A stretch of 64,000 bases of DNA from Deinococcus hopiensis KR-140. GTDB taxonomy: Bacteria > Deinococcota > Deinococci > Deinococcales > Deinococcaceae. Below, in pieces: positions 50,060-59,040 of the stretch. Both the position numbers and the translations under genes were made by a program. The stretch is taken from the NCBI GenBank assembly GCA_943327755.2, contig CALPYF020000019.1:1-64000 (forward strand), given 5' to 3'. The notes under the pieces are model-generated. The model saw nothing but the letters and a program-made list of their open reading frames with translations. It had not been told where the DNA came from and did no database searches. Position 1 is the first letter of the stretch. Each line of letters begins with the position of its first letter.

Positions 50060-52416
50060 GTGCCATCTACCAGCGGGCCCGCCCAGTCCGGTGGGAGGAC
50101 GTGGTCGGGCAGGAGCACGTCAAGGACGTTCTGAAGGCCGCGCTGGAGCAGGGCCGCGTCGGGCACGCGTACCTGTTCAGCGGGCCGCGCGGGGTGGGGA
50201 AGACCACCACCGCCCGCCTGATCGCCATGACCGCCAACTGCACCGGCCCGATGCCCAAACCCTGCGGCGAGTGCGAGTCGTGCCTGAGTGTCCGCGCCGG
50301 GTCGCACCCGGACGTCATGGAGATCGACGCGGCCAGCAACAACAGCGTGGACGACGTCCGCGACCTGCGCGAGAAGGTCGGCTTGGCCGCCATGCGCGGC
50401 GGGAAGAAGATCTACATCCTGGACGAGGCGCACATGATGAGCCGCGCGGCGTTCAACGCGCTGCTGAAGACGCTGGAGGAGCCACCCGGCCACGTCATCT
50501 TCATCCTGGCGACCACCGAACCGGAGAAGATCATTCCCACGATCCTCTCGCGCTGCCAGCACTACCGCTTCCGCCGCCTGACCCCGGAGGAGATCGCCGG
50601 GAAGCTCGCCGGGCTGGCCCAGCGCGAGGGCGTCCGCGCCGAGGGCGACGCGCTGCAACTCATCGGGCGACTGGCCGACGGCGCGATGCGGGACGGCGAG
50701 AGCCTGCTGGAACGCATGCTGGCTGCCGGGACCGCCGTGACCCGCGCGGGCGTGGAGGAGGCGCTGGGTCTCCCGCCCGGCGAGCGCGTGCGCGGCATCG
50801 CCGCCGCCCTGGTGAGCGGCGACGCGGGCGCGGCCCTGAGTGGCGCGGGGCACCTGTACCGCGACGGCTTCGCGGCCCGCACGGTCGTCGAGGGCCTTGT
50901 CGCGGCGCTGGGCGCGGCCCTGCACGCCGAACTGGGCCTGAACCCCGACGGTCGCCTGGACGGCGCGGACATTCCCCGCCTGCTGAAACTCCAGGCGGCC
51001 CTCGACGAACAGGAATCCCGCTTCGCCCGCGCGGCCGACCAGCAGAGCCTCGAACTGGCCCTCACGCACGCCCTGCTGGCCGCCGATACCGTGACCGGCG
51101 GCAGCGCCCCGGCCAGCGCGGGCGCGGGGGCCGCCCTCCCGGCCGACCTCGCACAGCGCCTGAACCGACTGGAGAAGGAACTCGCCACGCTGCGCGCCAA
51201 CCCGCCCGCCGCGCAGCCCGGCCCGGTGGGGGAGACCCGCCGCGCGCCCGCCCCCGCGTCCAGTGCCACCGGGCCCGGCCCGCGCGCCGCCAGCCTGGAC
51301 CCCGCCCAGCCCGTTCCCGCCCCGACGGGGGGCAGCTGGGCGGACGTGACCCGACAGGCCAGCATGCAGCTGCGCGCGTTCCTGAAACCCGCCCGGCAGC
51401 ACGCCGAACCCGGCTACGTCAGTCTCGGGTACGACGACCGCAACGCCTTCCACGCCAAGCAGGTCGCCGCGAAATTCGACGACATCGCCAGGATCGTCCT
51501 GGGCGTGTTCGGCCCGGTCACGTTCGAACTGATCGCGCCGGAAGGCAGCCGCCGCGTGAACCTCGGCGGGGGTCAATCCGGTGGGGGACAGTTCGGTGGC
51601 AGTCCAGCCCCCACGCCCGACCCCACCCCACCCGCCCCAGCCCCGGCCCGCGCCGCGCCTCCCATGCGCGAGCCTGCGCCGGACCATGGAGCCGCGCCGG
51701 ACGTCGCGCCGTTCGACCCGACCCGCAGCGCCCCACGCCGCCCCACGAGCACGCGCGGCCCGGACTTCGCGCCGATTGACCCGCCACAGGCCCAGGCGCA
51801 CCCCCAGCAGATGCCGCCACAGCTGCAGGCCACCCCGCCGACCCAGGCCGCGCAGACCCAGGCCGCCCCGCCCCCACGCGCCAGCGTCGCCACGCTCCCC
51901 CCACCCCTCCCCGAACGGCGCGTGCCCCCCACCAGCCCGGACGACGCCGCGCCCGCCCCGCTGGCCGACCTCGACCCCGGACCCTGGGACGACACCCCCG
52001 CCGCGCAGCCCGCCAGCACCCCCCGCGACGCCGGGCCGCCCCCACGCAGCGAACGGAACCTCTACCTGGGCGAGGTCATCACCGAGGAACCCGACTGGAA
52101 CGCCTTCGGCGGCCCCGACCTGCTCGGCGACCTGCCGCCCGAGGAGGACATGCCCTTCGCGGATCTCAGCGTGCCTCGCCCCGCCCCGAAACCCACCCCT
52201 CCCCCGGCCCCCGCGCCCGCCCCGCAGGAAGCGAAAGCCCCCCCGCAGGACGCAAAGGCGACCCCCGGAAGGCCCGGTGACATCCGCGCCCACCCCGTCT
52301 ACGAGGACATCCGCACCCGCTTCAGCGGCCGCGTGCGCGAGATCGGCAAGAACCGCAACACCCCGCCCGTCCCCGATACAACGGACACCGACCTTCCCGA
52401 AGAGGATGACGAGTAA
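50056..52416 (+). CDS. dnaX: DNA polymerase III subunit tau (DnaX)
   Basis: A 786-residue clamp-loader subunit. Residues 1-370 are the AAA+ core: SAIYQRARPVRWEDVVGQEHV start, Walker A GPRGVGKTTTAR, a four-Cys zinc module (CTGPMPKPCGECESC), Walker B IYILDEAHMM, sensor 1 LATTEPEKI. A helical region follows (about 220-400), then a Pro/Ala-rich, low-complexity tail of about 230 residues and a short conserved end (YEDIRTRFSGRVREIGKN). No A-rich slippery site is seen, so a gamma form by frameshift is not expected. Start overlaps the small upstream ORF. Confidence 0.94.
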   Translation: MSAIYQRARPVRWEDVVGQEHVKDVLKAALEQGRVGHAYLFSGPRGVGKTTTARLIAMTANCTGPMPKPCGECESCLSVRAGSHPDVMEIDAASNNSVDDVRDLREKVGLAAMRGGKKIYILDEAHMMSRAAFNALLKTLEEPPGHVIFILATTEPEKIIPTILSRCQHYRFRRLTPEEIAGKLAGLAQREGVRAEGDALQLIGRLADGAMRDGESLLERMLAAGTAVTRAGVEEALGLPPGERVRGIAAALVSGDAGAALSGAGHLYRDGFAARTVVEGLVAALGAALHAELGLNPDGRLDGADIPRLLKLQAALDEQESRFARAADQQSLELALTHALLAADTVTGGSAPASAGAGAALPADLAQRLNRLEKELATLRANPPAAQPGPVGETRRAPAPASSATGPGPRAASLDPAQPVPAPTGGSWADVTRQASMQLRAFLKPARQHAEPGYVSLGYDDRNAFHAKQVAAKFDDIARIVLGVFGPVTFELIAPEGSRRVNLGGGQSGGGQFGGSPAPTPDPTPPAPAPARAAPPMREPAPDHGAAPDVAPFDPTRSAPRRPTSTRGPDFAPIDPPQAQAHPQQMPPQLQATPPTQAAQTQAAPPPRASVATLPPPLPERRVPPTSPDDAAPAPLADLDPGPWDDTPAAQPASTPRDAGPPPRSERNLYLGEVITEEPDWNAFGGPDLLGDLPPEEDMPFADLSVPRPAPKPTPPPAPAPAPQEAKAPPQDAKATPGRPGDIRAHPVYEDIRTRFSGRVREIGKNRNTPPVPDTTDTDLPEEDDE

Positions 52417-52424
52417 ACGGAACA

Positions 52425-52452
52425 GCAGCCCCCGTCCAACGATGGGGGCTGC
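52425..52452. terminator. bidirectional terminator after dnaX
   Basis: A 9-bp stem GCAGCCCCC/GGGGGCTGC with a 10-nt loop between dnaX and the convergent macro-domain gene. Confidence 0.7.
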
Positions 52453-52458
52453 CCTCGT

Positions 52459-53070
52459 TCACAGGTCCGCGCGGGTCAGCCGCACGTGCCAGAGCTTCGC
52501 GTCCTGCAACGTGGGCAGCTGCGGCGTGCGGCCCAGCACCACCGCGTCGTACGCGGCGCGCATCTGCCGGGCGCACACGTCCGGCGCCATGCGGCCAATC
52601 GCGGTACCCAGTCCCGGACACGCCACCCGCCGGATGGGCGACCCGCCCGACGCGTTGTGCGCCTGCACGGCCAGCAGCGCCGCCCGGAACGCCAGGAACG
52701 CATTCGGCGTGCCCGATACGTCCGCCGGGACGCGCATGGTCGGCGCGCAGATCAGGTGCGGCCACACCACGTCCAGCGTCGGCACGATGAACGCCTGTCC
52801 GACCAGCAGCTCCCCGTGGTAGTCCCGGCGGATGCGCTCCTGCACGCGCTCCTGCAGGTCCCACCCGAACTGCTCACTGAACGCCAGATCGATTCCGCCA
52901 TCCATGAACCCGAAACTGTTCGCGGGGCTGACCAGCGCGTCTGCCTCATCCTGAAAGATGTCGCCCAACTGCACCCGCACCTGATCCACACCCGCGAAAT
53001 GCGCCGCCCAGGCGTCCACGACCTCTGGAGTGCGATCCCGAAGGTCGAAGCGGACGCCTGTGAGATCCAT
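52459..53070 (-). CDS. macro-domain ADP-ribose-binding protein
   Basis: A 203-residue macro-domain protein. The ADP-ribose pocket is seen in GDIFQDEADALVSPANSFGFMDGGIDLAF and VACPGLGTAIGRMAPDVCARQM. Macro domains bind or hydrolyse ADP-ribose, O-acetyl-ADP-ribose or ADP-ribose phosphates. It starts 3 nt after the nadV stop, so the two are cotranscribed. Together with KptA and the sirtuin, which make such products, this suggests that it recycles ADP-ribose for the NAD+ pool (inference). Confidence 0.88.
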   Translation of the reverse strand: MDLTGVRFDLRDRTPEVVDAWAAHFAGVDQVRVQLGDIFQDEADALVSPANSFGFMDGGIDLAFSEQFGWDLQERVQERIRRDYHGELLVGQAFIVPTLDVVWPHLICAPTMRVPADVSGTPNAFLAFRAALLAVQAHNASGGSPIRRVACPGLGTAIGRMAPDVCARQMRAAYDAVVLGRTPQLPTLQDAKLWHVRLTRADL

Positions 53071-53073
53071 GGC

Positions 53074-54462
53074 TTACCCGCGTCCCCGGATGGTGTCCAG
53101 CGTGTCCCGCACCAGCAGTTCGCCGTCGCGGTACACGGTGCGCATGAGGCTGCCGGGGAAGTCGGTGTCGAAGGTCCTGTACGCCTTCGTGACCATGCGG
53201 CCGCCTTCCTGCACGAGGTCGAGGATGCCGTCCTTGCTGCGTTTGCCGGGGTCGGTGACGGGGTCTTTGTAGATGCCGCGGTACGCGCCGTCGATCTGGC
53301 CTGCGCTGGCCTTGTACGCGAAGCGCTGGGTGTCGCGGTCGACTTTCTGCAGCAGGGCGCCGCCCATGCCGAAGGAGACGTTCTCGGCGCTGTAGCCGTC
53401 CACGTCGAGGTTCCCGAGGATCTGGCGGATGGTGTCTTCGTCGATGCCGTCGCCCTGGATGACGCGGACGTGGTTCAGGACCTTGTAGCCCCTGCTGTTG
53501 GTGGTGGTGCCGTACTTGGCGGCCAGGGCGTTCACGGCGAGGCGGACCATGGCGGGCGGTTCGCCGCTGTCGGGCCGGACGACCAGGGTGCCGCCCGAGG
53601 CGATGACGTCGGCCTTGAGTTCCTCGCCCCAGAGGGTGTTGATGGCGTTCTTGAGGTCGTAGCTGTCGCTGACGACGGCGTAGATGCTGCCGGGGCGGCT
53701 GAACTGCGTGATCATGTTGCGGTACGCGTCGACCTCGTGCGCCTTGCCCCAGCTGGTGATGGTGCTGTGTTCGGCGGCGGGGATGGAAAACGCGGCGATG
53801 TCGGCGCCGTAGTGGTTCCGGGCGACCCGCAGGGCCTCCAGCGTGTCGCTGCCCTGGAAGTTGATGAGGTGGGCGAGGCCGCCGATGCCTGCGCTCTCGC
53901 GGCTGCTGACGCCCCTGGACCCGAAGTCGTGCAGTTTGAACGGGAGTTCCTCGGCGGCGCAGTCGCTGGTCTTTTCGAGGGCGGCGCGGATGATCTCGCG
54001 GATGTGCCAGCTCTGCGTGGCGACGGTGGTGGGGTACCAGACGCGCATCAGCATCGTCTCGAACCAGCCGACCAGCCAGGGGAGTTCGGGGTCCGTGTTC
54101 GTGCAGCTCAGGAGGACGTTGTGGATGGGTACCAGAGTGCCTTCCGGGACGGCGCGGATGTGCAGGGGCAGGCGGCCGCCGTGGACGTTCACGACGCGCA
54201 TCCAGCCGTCATAGGGGAAGGGTTCGCCGTGCGCCTCGATCAGGGCGCGGGCCTCCTCGACCATCTCGGCGGTGACGCGGGTGGTCAGGTAGCGGTCGAG
54301 GATGTACTGCAACCCGAAGAAGCGCGTCTGCGGGTACTTGCCGCCGCGACTTTCCAGGTAGGAAAAGAGGCGGGTGGTGCCTTTCGGGTACTGCAGGAAG
54401 TGGCTGCTCTTGTAGGAGTCGGTGTCGAGGATGATGTTGCGGTCGTTCAGGGGAGTGGTCAT
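53074..54462 (-). CDS. nadV: nicotinamide phosphoribosyltransferase (NAMPT)
   Basis: A 462-residue NAMPT that makes NMN from nicotinamide and PRPP. Active-site segments include NIILDTDSYKSSHFLQYP at the N-terminus, LHDFGSRGVSS, IPAAEHSTITSWGK with the phosphorylated His, VSDSYDLKNAI, and VIQGDGIDEDTI. Length is typical. The ATG has an AGGAGG Shine-Dalgarno; the frame open upstream to 54660 is not coding. NMN then goes to NadM or NadR. First gene of a two-gene operon with the macro-domain gene. Confidence 0.95.
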   Translation of the reverse strand: MTTPLNDRNIILDTDSYKSSHFLQYPKGTTRLFSYLESRGGKYPQTRFFGLQYILDRYLTTRVTAEMVEEARALIEAHGEPFPYDGWMRVVNVHGGRLPLHIRAVPEGTLVPIHNVLLSCTNTDPELPWLVGWFETMLMRVWYPTTVATQSWHIREIIRAALEKTSDCAAEELPFKLHDFGSRGVSSRESAGIGGLAHLINFQGSDTLEALRVARNHYGADIAAFSIPAAEHSTITSWGKAHEVDAYRNMITQFSRPGSIYAVVSDSYDLKNAINTLWGEELKADVIASGGTLVVRPDSGEPPAMVRLAVNALAAKYGTTTNSRGYKVLNHVRVIQGDGIDEDTIRQILGNLDVDGYSAENVSFGMGGALLQKVDRDTQRFAYKASAGQIDGAYRGIYKDPVTDPGKRSKDGILDLVQEGGRMVTKAYRTFDTDFPGSLMRTVYRDGELLVRDTLDTIRGRG

Positions 54463-54496
54463 GGGATGCCTCCTATGGTGCAACCTCTTGTGTGAC

Positions 54497-54530
54497 TCAT
54501 AATCCAGAAATCTATTATGAAAACTATGAA
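54497..54530. promoter_or_regulatory. candidate operator of nadV
   Basis: An unusually AT-rich region with TCATAAT/ATTATGA as a 7-bp dyad (54497-54503 and 54514-54520) and TATGAAAACTATGAA (54516-54530), which matches 11 of 15 positions of the nadM-side word at 18625-18639. Confidence 0.4.
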
Positions 54531-54682
54531 CAAGGGGATGTATGAGGTTGAGGCAATCGTAGTCTCGCGCCAGATCGCCGGGTTCTTCAGTCGGGGAACC
54601 TGTCCCAGACGACCTTCGCGCGTCTGCACAGCGGTGGGGAAGAGGTGCGAAGTCCTTCACGCCACCCTGCTGACCGTGCGTT

Positions 54683-54688
54683 TATCAT
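54683..54688 (+). promoter_or_regulatory. -10 element of G8-domain gene (leaderless)
   Basis: TATCAT, 6 nt before the ATG at 54695. Confidence 0.5.
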
Positions 54689-54694
54689 TCCTTC

Positions 54695-57220
54695 ATGCCC
54701 GCGCGCCGCTCCGCGACCGTCCTGCTCCTCACGGCCCTCCTGACCGCCTGCGGCTCGGGTTCCGGCGGCAGCGGCACCACCCCCGCCCCCACACCGACGC
54801 CCACGCCGACGCCCACGCCAGCGCCCGCCCCCACGCCAGCCCCGACCCCGGCGCCCACGCTGCCCACCGCAAAATGGAGTGACCCCGCCACCTGGGGTGG
54901 CACCCTGCCCACCGCCGGGCAGAAGGTCACCCTGCCCGCCGGGAAACGCGTGCTGCTGGACACCACCCCGCCCGACCTGGGCGGCCTGACCATCCCCACC
55001 GGCACGGTGCTGGAATTCGACGACACGGCCGACCGCACCCTGCGCGCCGAGTGGATCATGGTGCACGGCGAACTCCGCATCGGCAGCGAGGGCAAGCCCT
55101 TCACGCACCACGCCGAGATCCTCCTGACGAACGCAGTCCCCGGCGAGGACGTCATGGGCATGGGCGACCGCGTGCTGGGCGTCATGGACGGCACCCTGGA
55201 ACTCCACGGTCAACCCCGCCTCGCCTGGACGCGCCTGAACGCCACCGCCCGCCGGGGCAGCAGCACCCTGACGCTGGACCGCGCGCCCGACTGGCAGCCC
55301 GGCGACAGCCTCACCCTGACGAGCACCGACTTCAACCCGGCCCAGACCGAACAGGTCACCGTGCAGCGCGTCAGCGGCACTGCCGTCACCCTCGCCGCGC
55401 CCCTGAAGTACACGCACTGGGGCGACCCGATCACCGTCGCGGGCCTCAGTGTCAACGAACGCGCCGAGGTGGGCCTCCTGACCCGCAACGTTGTCGTGGC
55501 CGCCACCGACGACGCCGCGCAGACCGGCGTGGGCGCGCACGTCATGATCATGGGCGCCAGCACCGCCCGCATCGAGGGCGCGGAATTCACCCGCGTGGGG
55601 CAGCTGAACACCCTGCGCCGCTACCCCGTGCACTTCCACCAGCTGGGCAGCGCCCCCGCCTCCTACCTGCGGGGCAGCAGCGTGCACGCCTCCTTCAACC
55701 GCTGCGTCGTCGTGCACGGCACCTCGGGGCTGCGCGTGCAGGACAACGTCACCTTTGACAACATCGGCCACTGCCTCTTCCTGGAAGACGGCGACGAGAC
55801 CGGCAACACCCTCAGCGGGAACCTCGTCACGCGCGTCAAGGCGCCCGACGCCAAACAGGGGCAGACGCCGCTGCTCGACAGCGACAAGCGCCCCGCCGCG
55901 TACTGGATCACCCACCCCGCCAACACCGTCAGGAACAACGTCGCCGCCGGGGTGGACGGCACCGGCTTCTGGCTCGCGTTCCCCGAACACCCCACCGGCC
56001 TCGCTGCCGCGAAGACCGACCTCTGGCCCCGCCGCACCCCGCTGGGCGACTTCAGCGGCAACGTCGCCCACGGCACCGACCGTGGCCTGAACCTCGACAA
56101 CGGGCCGAAACCCGACGGCACCACCGAGGTCACGTATTACGCGCCCGTCACCACCCCCAGCGACCCCAAGAGCGCGCCCGTCACCGCCACCCTGGACACC
56201 TTCACCGCGTACAAGAACCGCGACCACGGCGTGTGGCTGCGCGGGAAGGGCCACGTCCTGCTGAACGCCACCCTCGCCGACAACGGCGTCGGCGCGACCT
56301 TCGCCAGCGACGACAGCACCCTCCGGGGCGGCCTTCTCATCGGCGAGACGCCCAACCTCGGCCAGCCCGAGAGCTGGGAACCCACCGGCACCGGCGGCCG
56401 CGCCCTCCCACGCCCCTGGGACCCCGGCTTCCCCATCCGCGGCTACCAGTTCTACGACGGGCACGTCACCATCGACGGCGCGACCCTCGCCGGATTCACA
56501 CCCGACGCCACCCGGCAGGCCAGCGGTCTGGGGTACCTCACGAAGAACGCCTTCAGCCTCGTCCCCACCAACAACGCCCTGAACCTCCGCTGGGCCGACG
56601 CCAGCCCCCACGTGTACTTCCCGGCTGCGCAACCCGACAAGGACGGCGACAAGGCCGCCACGTTCCTCGACACCGACGGCACCGTCACCGGCACGGCCGG
56701 ACTGACCGTCACCGCCAGCCCCCTCCTGAAAGGCGCACCCGACTGCACCCCCAACGCCGACTGGAACGCCAGCACCTGCCCCGGCGCGTACACTCGCCTG
56801 TGGCTCCAGGACGTCACCGGCGGCAAGCTCGCCCCCATCACCGTGACCGGCCCGCACGGCACCGTCAGCCTCACCGGGACGCCGGGGAACTTCACCAGTT
56901 TCAGCACCAGCGCCCGCCTGAACCAGACCTACACCCTGACCCCCAGCGCCGCCAGCACCCACCTGCGCCTCGGCCTCCAGAACCGCCAGCCCGGCGACAC
57001 CCTGACCGTCACCCTGCCCGCCGCTGCGGAGCCCCGCATCTACCGCGACTGGTGGATCGACAACCGCAACCTCCTGAAAAAAGTCACCCCCGCCGCCCTG
57101 CCGGGCACCACCGGCGACAGCTACACCTACGAGAACGGGCAGCTCACCCTGAAACTCGTCGTGCAGGCCAGCCGGGACTACGCCCAGGTGGAGATCTGCA
57201 CGACCGACCTGTGCAAGTAA
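54695..57220 (+). CDS. G8-domain lipoprotein (CEMIP/PKHD1-like)
   Basis: An 841-residue lipoprotein. Signal and lipobox LLTAC (Cys 19), a Thr/Pro/Ala repeat tether (about residues 28-56), then a G8 domain (WSDPATWGG...LDTTPPDLGGLTIPTGTVLEFDD, about 60-180) and right-handed beta-helix repeats (NNVAAGVDGTGFWLAF, NRDHGVWLRGKGHVLLNATLADNGVGATF, about 280-600). The segment RRYPVHFHQLG is shared, as I recall it, with animal CEMIP/TMEM2/PKHD1 proteins, some of which depolymerise hyaluronan. Probably an outer-envelope polysaccharide-binding or -degrading protein; activity is inference. Confidence 0.85.
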   Translation: MPARRSATVLLLTALLTACGSGSGGSGTTPAPTPTPTPTPTPAPAPTPAPTPAPTLPTAKWSDPATWGGTLPTAGQKVTLPAGKRVLLDTTPPDLGGLTIPTGTVLEFDDTADRTLRAEWIMVHGELRIGSEGKPFTHHAEILLTNAVPGEDVMGMGDRVLGVMDGTLELHGQPRLAWTRLNATARRGSSTLTLDRAPDWQPGDSLTLTSTDFNPAQTEQVTVQRVSGTAVTLAAPLKYTHWGDPITVAGLSVNERAEVGLLTRNVVVAATDDAAQTGVGAHVMIMGASTARIEGAEFTRVGQLNTLRRYPVHFHQLGSAPASYLRGSSVHASFNRCVVVHGTSGLRVQDNVTFDNIGHCLFLEDGDETGNTLSGNLVTRVKAPDAKQGQTPLLDSDKRPAAYWITHPANTVRNNVAAGVDGTGFWLAFPEHPTGLAAAKTDLWPRRTPLGDFSGNVAHGTDRGLNLDNGPKPDGTTEVTYYAPVTTPSDPKSAPVTATLDTFTAYKNRDHGVWLRGKGHVLLNATLADNGVGATFASDDSTLRGGLLIGETPNLGQPESWEPTGTGGRALPRPWDPGFPIRGYQFYDGHVTIDGATLAGFTPDATRQASGLGYLTKNAFSLVPTNNALNLRWADASPHVYFPAAQPDKDGDKAATFLDTDGTVTGTAGLTVTASPLLKGAPDCTPNADWNASTCPGAYTRLWLQDVTGGKLAPITVTGPHGTVSLTGTPGNFTSFSTSARLNQTYTLTPSAASTHLRLGLQNRQPGDTLTVTLPAAAEPRIYRDWWIDNRNLLKKVTPAALPGTTGDSYTYENGQLTLKLVVQASRDYAQVEICTTDLCK

Positions 57221-57242
57221 AGAGGAGGGGAGCCCCCAGCCC

Positions 57243-58175
57243 TTACAGGTACACCTGACAGCCCCGCGCGATCAGCGTGTCGAAGGCGTCCGGCAGCTGC
57301 TCGATGCGGTTCCAGCGCAGGTCGAGTTTCCGCAACTCCGGCAGGTGCGCCAGCCCCTCGGGGAGGCTGGTCAGTTCGTTGGCGCGCAGGTCGAGGGTCC
57401 GGAGTGCGCTCAGGTCGCCCAGCGTGCCCGGCAGGTGCGTCAGGGCGTTGAAGCGCAGGTTCAGCGTGGTCAGGCGGGCAAGTTGCCCCAGCGAGTCCGG
57501 CAGCGCCGTCAGCGCGTTGCCCTGAAGGTCGAGAACCTCCAGCGCTCCGCACCCGCCCAGGCTAGCTGGCACCCCGGTCAGGCGGGCGTTCATGACGTGC
57601 AGTTCCCGCAGAGAGCCCAGCGCCCCGAGCCCGTCCGGCAGGGCCTCCAGCGGGTTGCCGTACAGCCGCAGTTCCGTCAGGGCGCGCAGATCGCCCAGCC
57701 AGTCCGGCAGGCGCGTCAGGACGTTGTCCGTCACGTTCAGGTACGTCAGCGCCCCCAGGTGCCGCAGGGACTCCGGCAGCTCCGTCAGGTGGTTGTGGCT
57801 CAGGTACAGGAACGCCAGCCGCCCCAGCCCGCCGAACACGTCCGGCAGGGCCACCAGCTCGTTGTGCCCCAGATCCAGCATCCGCAACTCGCGCAGGTCG
57901 CCCAGCGCGTCCGGCAGGGTCGCGAAACGGTTCGCGGACAGGTTCAGCGTCCGTAGCCCGCTGCGCGTCCACACCCAGTCCGGCACGTCCGTCAGCGCGT
58001 TGTCGTACACGCTGAAGACCGTCAGTTCCGGCGCGGCCTCCCGCCCCGGCAGGGCCTCCAGACCCAGCCCGTCCAGATTCACGCGGCCCACCCCCGACCA
58101 GTCGGGCAGATTCAGCAGCGCCGTTCCCCGCAGATCCGAGAGATGCTGGTGGACGGGGAGTGTGACAGCAGACAT
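57243..58175 (-). CDS. leucine-rich repeat protein
   Basis: A 310-residue soluble protein of about eleven LRRs of 23 residues with the consensus LxxLxxLxLxxNxLxxLPDxLGxL (for example LRMLDLGHNELVALPDVFGGLGRL). There is no signal peptide, so it is probably cytoplasmic. The capping N-terminus is QHLSDLRGTALLNLPDWSGVGRVNLDGLGLEALPG. LRR proteins mediate protein contacts; the partner is unknown. It begins 6 nt after TACGCT. It converges with the G8 gene with a 22-bp gap. Confidence 0.88.
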   Translation of the reverse strand: MSAVTLPVHQHLSDLRGTALLNLPDWSGVGRVNLDGLGLEALPGREAAPELTVFSVYDNALTDVPDWVWTRSGLRTLNLSANRFATLPDALGDLRELRMLDLGHNELVALPDVFGGLGRLAFLYLSHNHLTELPESLRHLGALTYLNVTDNVLTRLPDWLGDLRALTELRLYGNPLEALPDGLGALGSLRELHVMNARLTGVPASLGGCGALEVLDLQGNALTALPDSLGQLARLTTLNLRFNALTHLPGTLGDLSALRTLDLRANELTSLPEGLAHLPELRKLDLRWNRIEQLPDAFDTLIARGCQVYL

Positions 58176-58181
58176 GCCCGC

Positions 58182-58187
58182 AGCGTA
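58182..58187 (-). promoter_or_regulatory. -10 element of LRR gene (leaderless)
   Basis: TACGCT on the minus strand, 6 nt before the ATG at 58175. Confidence 0.45.
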
Positions 58188-58212
58188 ACGGCAGCGGGTG
58201 GGCTCATGAGGC

Positions 58213-58992
58213 TCAGGTCGTCAGGACGATGACGCGCTTGTCCACGTTCAGGACGCTTGCCCCGCCCGGCAGGTTCCCGAGTGGCTGGTCCCAGTGCATG
58301 TGCCCGCAGACGGTCAGCGGTGGGGGAGAGGCGCGGAGTACCCGGCTCAGGGACTCGTCACCCCGTTGAGTCGCGCCCAGAGCTGGGGCCTGATGCAGCA
58401 GCAGCACGTCCGGTCGGTGCTCCAGGGTCAGGGCCACGCCCGCCAGATAGTCCGCCTCTGTTCGCCGGGCGGGTCGCGCCGGGTCGCCGATCACGCTGCC
58501 CATCCCTGCGACATTCAGGCCGGACAGCGTGACGCCGTCCACGTCCAGCAGGTGCGCCCGTCCCAGCGTGTCCGGGTGCGGATCGAAGGTGTCGTGGTTG
58601 CCCTGCACGCCCACCACCCACGCGAACGCCTCCGCGAAGGCCGCCCACACGGGTGTGACGTTCCCGGCTGCGCCCGGCACGTCCCCGCCGGGCGCGGCGT
58701 ACAGGTCGCCCGCGAGCAGCACCCCGATTCGCCGCAGGTCGGGCAGGGAACCCCTCTCTGCCAGCGACACGCAGGCAGCCGCGACCTCCAGCCCCAGCAG
58801 GCGTGAACCGGTCCAGTCCTGCACGACGCCCTGAAGGTCACCCGTCAGCAGCAGGGCATCGAGACCGTCCGGCAGGGCGTCCACCTGTCCGCGCAGGAAG
58901 GGCAGGTGCCCGGTCTCCGTCCCACCGCGTTTTGCCGCGTTCAGGAACCGGATTCGGTGAAAGGGACGGTCCTGAAGGCTCAGCAGGCGCAT
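58213..58992 (-). CDS. metallophosphoesterase
   Basis: A 259-residue calcineurin-like phosphoesterase. Metal-binding motifs: DALLLTGDLQGV, VVGVQGNHDTFDP, VLLLHQAP and VCGHMHWDQPLG. The first conserved Asp-His block is weaker than usual (QDRPFHRIRF), so residues there may differ from typical enzymes. A phosphodiesterase or phosphatase of unknown substrate. Two in-frame starts exist; the ATG at 58992 is preferred. Confidence 0.82.
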   Translation of the reverse strand: MRLLSLQDRPFHRIRFLNAAKRGGTETGHLPFLRGQVDALPDGLDALLLTGDLQGVVQDWTGSRLLGLEVAAACVSLAERGSLPDLRRIGVLLAGDLYAAPGGDVPGAAGNVTPVWAAFAEAFAWVVGVQGNHDTFDPHPDTLGRAHLLDVDGVTLSGLNVAGMGSVIGDPARPARRTEADYLAGVALTLEHRPDVLLLHQAPALGATQRGDESLSRVLRASPPPLTVCGHMHWDQPLGNLPGGASVLNVDKRVIVLTT

Positions 58993-59040
58993 GCCCCGAT
59001 GCTGCTCGTCAGGGGCACCGGGGCACATCCGCCAGAACGC

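Noticed and set aside
50056..52416. Programmed frameshift in dnaX giving gamma
   Set aside because: No A-rich slippery heptamer was found; the tail is GC-rich without a clear slip site.
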